Shown here: positions 59,930 to 64,000 of the stretch, piece by piece | Layout: each line of letters starts with the position of its first letter | Position numbering within the stretch: the first letter of the stretch is position 1 | From: Paenibacillus sp. ACRRY | GTDB taxonomy: Bacteria > Bacillota > Bacilli > Paenibacillales > Paenibacillaceae | Direction of reading: 5' to 3' | DNA: 64,000 nt | Assembly (NCBI RefSeq): GCF_022346995.1 | Contig: NZ_JAKRNM010000006.1 | Span: forward strand, 181,113 to 245,112 | Notes under the pieces: generated by a model | Databases searched by the model: none | Told to the model about the DNA's origin: nothing | Seen by the model: the letters and a program-made list of their open reading frames with translations, nothing else | Position numbers and translations under genes: made by a program

Positions 59930-60745
59930 ATGAATACCGTTCTTCGTCACAAGGGATGGACTTGGGGATTCCGCAGTACTGTATTGCTATATTTTATTGT
60001 ACTCATCGTGCTTCCGATTATCGGTGTGTACGTCAATTCCTTCTCTGAAGGATGGAGCAATTTTGCCGAGAGTGTCATGGATCCAATCGCGTGGAAAGCC
60101 GTATTGCTGACGGTTCGACTGGCTGTTGTCGCTACACTGATTAACGTGGTACTGGGCACCATGATTGCCTGGGTGCTCACGCGTTATCGTTTCTTTGGGA
60201 GATCGTTTCTCAACAGTCTCGTAGATCTGCCCTTTGCACTTCCTACTGCAGTTGGCGGGTTAATGATTATGCTGCTGCTTGGACCGGTCAGTGCTGTAGG
60301 CAAGCTGGCTGAAACCATGGGAATTGAAATTGTGTTCCATCAGCCTGCAATCGTTATTGCAATGACCTTTGTTACGTTTCCATTCGTGATTCGTGCGGTG
60401 CAGCCTCTGCTAGAAGAGATCGACCCTTCGGAGGAAGAGGCCTCCTATACCATGGGTGCATCGAAGGCGCGTACGTTCAGGCAGGTCATTCTGCCTTCTA
60501 TGGCTCCAGGCATGATTAGCGGTGGCATGCTTGCTTTCTCCAGAGCACTTGCAGAATTTGGAGCAGTTGTGCTGGTGGCAGGCAACATCCCGGGCAGAAC
60601 GCTGACGGCTTCCGTGTTTATCTACGGCGAGATCGAAAGTGACAATCCTACGGGTGCAGCTGCTGTATCCGTACTGCTCCTCACGCTCTCTTTCCTGATC
60701 CTCTGGCTGATTAATCTGGTGCAGATGCGGGGGAGAAGACGATGA
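59930..60745 (+). CDS. cysT: Sulfate ABC transporter permease CysT
   Basis: A 271-residue permease with six membrane helices and the EAA loop EEASYTMGASKARTFRQVILP. ATG 59930 has GGGAGGG 9 bases upstream; a longer frame to 59867 has no ribosome site. Overlaps cysW by 4 bases. Confidence 0.93.
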   Translation: MNTVLRHKGWTWGFRSTVLLYFIVLIVLPIIGVYVNSFSEGWSNFAESVMDPIAWKAVLLTVRLAVVATLINVVLGTMIAWVLTRYRFFGRSFLNSLVDLPFALPTAVGGLMIMLLLGPVSAVGKLAETMGIEIVFHQPAIVIAMTFVTFPFVIRAVQPLLEEIDPSEEEASYTMGASKARTFRQVILPSMAPGMISGGMLAFSRALAEFGAVVLVAGNIPGRTLTASVFIYGEIESDNPTGAAAVSVLLLTLSFLILWLINLVQMRGRRR

Positions 60746-61539
60746 GAAGGCTATTAATCGGACTTACGTTTGTGGTATTTATTGTGCTTCTGATTATTCC
60801 TTTGGGACGCATTTTGATCGGAGCATTTGAGGATGGTGCAGGAGGCTTCCTGGATGGGCTGATGCGCCCTGAAGCGCTGCATGCCTTGATGATGACCGGA
60901 CTTGTGGTGCTGGTCGTCACGCTGTTAAATACATTGTTTGGCATTATGATGGCCATTTACCTCGTTCGTGCCGGATGGCTTAGTGATCGAATCAAGGGTT
61001 TGCTAAACAGTATCGTGGACCTGCCTTATGCGGTGTCTCCCGTCATTGGCGGGTTGATGATTGTATTGTTGCTCGGGCCGAACAGTATTATGGGTGGCTT
61101 TTTTGAAGGAATCGGCTTCAATGTGGTCTACGCCTTCCCTGGTATGGTCATTGCAACGCTGTTTGTCACATTCCCGTTGATGGTCAGGGAGGTTATGCCG
61201 GTCCTGCAGGAGCTCGGTTCGCAGCAGGAAGAGGCGGCTTCAACGCTTGGCGCGTATGGGTGGAGAACGTTCTGGAGTGTCACCTGGCCTTCCATCCGCT
61301 GGGCTGTCGTATACGGACTTGTACTTACCGTTGCACGATCGCTTGGAGAATTCGGTGCAGTGCTGGTGGTGTCGGGCAATATTATGAACAGAACGCAGAC
61401 GGCAACAACGCTTGTTTATCAGGATGTTGAGAATTTTAATGTCTCTGCCGCAAATGGTGTGGCATTGGTACTGGTTACCTTCTCCGTTGGGCTGCTGCTC
61501 ATGATGGAATGGGCCAAGAAGCGAAAGGAAGTGCATTGA
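60742..61539 (+). CDS. cysW: Sulfate ABC transporter permease CysW
   Basis: A 265-residue permease, six membrane helices, EAA loop EEAASTLGAYGWRTFWSVTWP. Paralogue of CysT; the two form the channel. Ends 1 base before cysA. Confidence 0.93.
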   Translation: MRRLLIGLTFVVFIVLLIIPLGRILIGAFEDGAGGFLDGLMRPEALHALMMTGLVVLVVTLLNTLFGIMMAIYLVRAGWLSDRIKGLLNSIVDLPYAVSPVIGGLMIVLLLGPNSIMGGFFEGIGFNVVYAFPGMVIATLFVTFPLMVREVMPVLQELGSQQEEAASTLGAYGWRTFWSVTWPSIRWAVVYGLVLTVARSLGEFGAVLVVSGNIMNRTQTATTLVYQDVENFNVSAANGVALVLVTFSVGLLLMMEWAKKRKEVH

Positions 61540-61540
61540 G

Positions 61541-62605
61541 ATGCATGTGGAAGTCCGTGATCTGAACAAACATTTCGGTCAATTTCATGCGGTAAAAGAT
61601 GTCTCGTTCGATATTGCTAAAGGCCATTTGATCGGTCTGCTGGGACCTAGTGGAGGAGGTAAAACGTCTATCCTGCGCATGCTCGCCGGTCTGGAAAACC
61701 CGGATTCCGGAGAGATTCGCTTTCACGGCAAGGTGGTGAATCATCTGCCTCCGCAGGAGCGGGGAATCGGATTCGTTTTTCAGAACTATGCCTTGTTCAA
61801 ACACATGACTGTTTTTGATAATATCGCTTTTGGACTTAAGGTCAAAAAGACACCCAAAGCCCAGATTCGTGATCGGGTCATGGAACTTGTCGAGCTGACC
61901 GGGCTAAAAGGTTTTGAACAGCGCTATCCGCATCAACTGTCCGGTGGACAGCGTCAGCGTGTCGCATTTGCCAGAGCATTGGCTCCTGAGCCGCAGCTGC
62001 TGCTGCTGGATGAGCCTTTTGCCGCCATCGATGCCAAGATTCGCCAGGAGCTGCGTTCATGGTTGAGAGAGCTGATTGAGCGGGTTGGCATTACCTCGAT
62101 ATTTGTAACACATGATCAGGATGAAGCGATCGAAGTTGCAGATGAAATCATGATTATCAGCCAAGGCCGTTTAGAGCAAAAAGGCACACCTTGGGATATC
62201 TACAAAAATCCACAGACTCCTTTTGTGGCAACCTTTATTGGTGAATCCACTGTTGTGGAGGATGCCTCGCAGCTTAAAGGCTTCGAACATGCGGTAGAAG
62301 GAGATCATACACGCGCCTTGATCAGGCCGGAGTATATCGAGATTGGTCTGAAAAACGAATTCTCCATGCTGTCAGCTACCGAAAAGGGCACGGTGAAGCA
62401 TCTTCACTTTCGCGGTAGTGAGTGGATGGTGGAAGTCGAGGTACAGGGCCACAAGCTGATCACCTATCGTTCACTTGAGAAAACGACACTGGAGATTGGT
62501 CAACAGATTCGTGTGCTTGTACACCGGGCTTATCTGTTTAATGACACGGATAGCTGGGTTGTCGAGAATCGTTTGAAGGAAGATCCAATGCCGGTCATGA
62601 TCTAA
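61541..62605 (+). CDS. cysA: Sulfate ABC transporter ATPase CysA
   Basis: A 354-residue ATPase. Walker A GPSGGGKTS, signature LSGGQRQRVAFARAL, Walker B LLLLDEPFAAID and switch His FVTHDQDEA. The C-terminal TOBE-like domain (from about 240) is the regulatory part of CysA/MalK-type ATPases. The start lies 1 base after cysW. Confidence 0.95.
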   Translation: MHVEVRDLNKHFGQFHAVKDVSFDIAKGHLIGLLGPSGGGKTSILRMLAGLENPDSGEIRFHGKVVNHLPPQERGIGFVFQNYALFKHMTVFDNIAFGLKVKKTPKAQIRDRVMELVELTGLKGFEQRYPHQLSGGQRQRVAFARALAPEPQLLLLDEPFAAIDAKIRQELRSWLRELIERVGITSIFVTHDQDEAIEVADEIMIISQGRLEQKGTPWDIYKNPQTPFVATFIGESTVVEDASQLKGFEHAVEGDHTRALIRPEYIEIGLKNEFSMLSATEKGTVKHLHFRGSEWMVEVEVQGHKLITYRSLEKTTLEIGQQIRVLVHRAYLFNDTDSWVVENRLKEDPMPVMI

Positions 62606-62631
62606 AATGCGCTCGAAAGAGAGGCTGCCCC

Positions 62632-63693
62632 ATGCAGACGATGAAGAAGAAAATAATCCCCTTATACGCTGCCCTTATGCTTCTGCTCGTCTGCATGACC
62701 GTAGGCTGCAGTAATCAGGAAGCGGAAGGCGAACAGAACGGACCCTCTGCAGCTGAACAATCCAATACGCTTGTCATTGGTGCATACAGTGTAGCCAAAG
62801 ATGCTGTAGGAGAGCTGCTGCCCAAGTTCAAGGAGCAATGGAAGGCAAAAACCGGACAGACGGTCAATTTCCAGGAGTCCTACGAAGCCTCAGGTACCCA
62901 AGCAAGGGCCATTGTTGGCGGTTTCGAGGCCGATGTGGCATTGCTCGCCATGGAAAGTGACATCGATAAGCTGGTCAAGGCCGACCTGGTGACCTCCGAT
63001 TGGAAACAAACGCCGAATGACGGCATGATTACCCGTTCCATTGTTGTTCTTGGAACAAGGGATGGCAATCCGCTTGGAATTCGTGATTTTGAAGATCTGA
63101 CCAAGCCGGGAGTCAAGGTGCTGTATCCCAATCCCAAAACGTCAGGCGGAGCCCAGTGGGATATTAATGCAATCTACGGGGCAGGACTGAAGCTGTCGGA
63201 AGAAAAGGGCCAGAAAGACCCTGCCGCTGCCAAAGCGTTTCTGGAGAAGGTGCATGTGAATGTCGAGTCGCTGGATAAGAGCGGCCGATCTTCCATGGCA
63301 GCCTTCGAATACGGCGTCGGCGATGTCATCGTGACTTATGAGAATGAACTGCTTGCCCGTATTGCCCAGGGTGTTAAGTACGATATCGTTGTACCGAAGA
63401 ATACAATCCTGATTGAAAATCCGGCGGTAGTCGTGGATAAATACGCGGATAAACACGGGAATAGGGAGTTGGCAGAGGCCTTTGTGGACTATCTGCGAAC
63501 TCCGGAGGCTCAGCGCATATTTGCCAAGCATGGTTTTCGTTCGGTAGACCCTGAAGTGTTTGCGGAGACCGAATCCACGTTTCCAACGCCTGAAGGTCTG
63601 TTTGATATCAACTACCTTGGTGGATGGGACGAAGTGCGCAGTACGCTATATTCCAAACGCGGAGTCTGGTATCAGGTACTGGCGGGATTATAG
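62632..63693 (+). CDS. sbp: Sulfate-binding lipoprotein
   Basis: A 353-residue binding protein with lipobox TVGC, then the sulfate/thiosulfate binding family pattern: QESYEASGTQARAI, DVALLAMESDID, PNPKTSGGAQWDINAIYG and NPAVVVDKYADKHGN (in parts). It comes last in the operon, whereas many species have it first. Confidence 0.93.
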   Translation: MQTMKKKIIPLYAALMLLLVCMTVGCSNQEAEGEQNGPSAAEQSNTLVIGAYSVAKDAVGELLPKFKEQWKAKTGQTVNFQESYEASGTQARAIVGGFEADVALLAMESDIDKLVKADLVTSDWKQTPNDGMITRSIVVLGTRDGNPLGIRDFEDLTKPGVKVLYPNPKTSGGAQWDINAIYGAGLKLSEEKGQKDPAAAKAFLEKVHVNVESLDKSGRSSMAAFEYGVGDVIVTYENELLARIAQGVKYDIVVPKNTILIENPAVVVDKYADKHGNRELAEAFVDYLRTPEAQRIFAKHGFRSVDPEVFAETESTFPTPEGLFDINYLGGWDEVRSTLYSKRGVWYQVLAGL

Positions 63694-63724
63694 TTGGGTA
63701 AACGTGTAATCGCAGCATTGACAT

Positions 63725-63770
63725 CAAGCCTTCATTTCGCGGAATATAGTAGAGATGAAGGTTTTTTGCT
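63725..63770 (+). terminator. Terminator after sbp
   Basis: CCTTCAT and ATGAAGG arms with an AT-rich loop, then TTTTTT. Confidence 0.75.
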
Positions 63771-63834
63771 GTAAAAGGAAATCATAGAGTAGTGTAAGGC
63801 CATCCTACCAGAAGGTCTTGCAGGAAGGTGAGAG

Positions 63835-64000
63835 ATGATGAGTACAGAGATCAAATTATCCCAAAGTACAGCCATTCGCCTGGAACAGGCCCGTGGCAAA
63901 GGCATGTCTGAAGACCAAATACTCCAGGCTATCAAGGCCAAGGACGTGGCTGCTTTTGATGCCGTTTCGGAAGAGCACTACAGATATGATGATTTTATCT
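63835..64000 (+). CDS. Start of an unidentified gene, cut off
   Basis: ATG at 63835 (or 63838) after GGAAGGTGA opens a frame without stop to the window end, giving about 55 residues: polar and helical (IRLEQARGKGMSEDQILQAIKAKD), followed by an acidic segment. Too little to name. Confidence 0.6.
   Translation, partial: MMSTEIKLSQSTAIRLEQARGKGMSEDQILQAIKAKDVAAFDAVSEEHYRYDDFI

Noticed and set aside
59863..60048. Possible leader peptide before cysT
   Set aside because: ATG at 59863 overlaps cysT far into its coding region and has no ribosome site of its own; no Cys or Met codon run typical of attenuation.

Overview
This is about 64 kb of chromosome from a low-GC-group, spore-forming Gram-positive bacterium, almost certainly a Paenibacillus. 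The reasons are strong purine-rich ribosome binding sites with many TTG/GTG starts, the lipoprotein-alr-ndoAI-ndoA ... tex-cmpA-sprT-tRNA order known from Bacillus subtilis, a cortex protein (CmpA), the ydaO-type RNA, and GlnR/TnrA-type nitrogen boxes. The window has no phage or plasmid genes, no insertion sequence, no CRISPR array and no rRNA.

Layout. 1-1261 is the end-clipped gene of a beta-lactamase-fold hydrolase. 1.5-11.7 kb is the conserved 'ydc' block (LolA-like lipoprotein, alanine racemase, EndoAI/EndoA toxin-antitoxin, Tex, CmpA, SprT) with a GH36 alpha-galactosidase set between ndoA and tex. 11.8-16.9 kb holds two tRNA groups (Asn-Ser and Glu-Lys-Leu) around an ArsR-type regulator/flavin reductase pair, an MgtC-like membrane protein and a DeoR-HAD operon. 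17.5-29.7 kb is a nitrogen island: ureABC and ureFGD on the minus strand, the urea ABC transporter urtABCDE diverging from it, then a PAS/Cys-rich protein, a small XRE protein and a second UreF paralogue. Three strong GlnR/TnrA-type boxes and one weaker one lie before ureA, urtA and the second ureF.

30-37.5 kb is mixed housekeeping: a second tRNA-Leu, glutathione peroxidase, a c-di-AMP (ydaO) riboswitch in front of a small Rossmann-like protein, a HAD hydrolase, MntH, Ohr, two small Cys-rich proteins, a DCC protein and a lipoprotein. 38-48.9 kb is a complete Tad/Flp-type pilus locus (TadZ, TadA, TadB, TadC, Flp pilin, two TadE-like pseudopilins, a large TadG-like protein, prepilin peptidase, FHA protein), preceded by a candidate transcription attenuator.

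48.9-59.6 kb carries an SDR epimerase, a DUF2621 protein, endonuclease IV with a long C-terminal extension, PurU, a small membrane protein, transketolase, PpnP, Pgi, a YigZ protein, a TetR regulator and YjbQ. 59.9-63.7 kb is a sulfate ABC transporter operon (cysT-cysW-cysA-sbp). The window ends inside an unidentified gene.

The parts most worth attention are the GlnR-box-controlled urease/urea-uptake island with its orphan second UreF, the c-di-AMP riboswitch in front of an orphan RCK_N-like protein, and the attenuator-like leader of the Tad operon. Start codons were re-chosen where a ribosome binding site supports an inner start. No database search was possible, so family names rest on recognised motifs and gene order.
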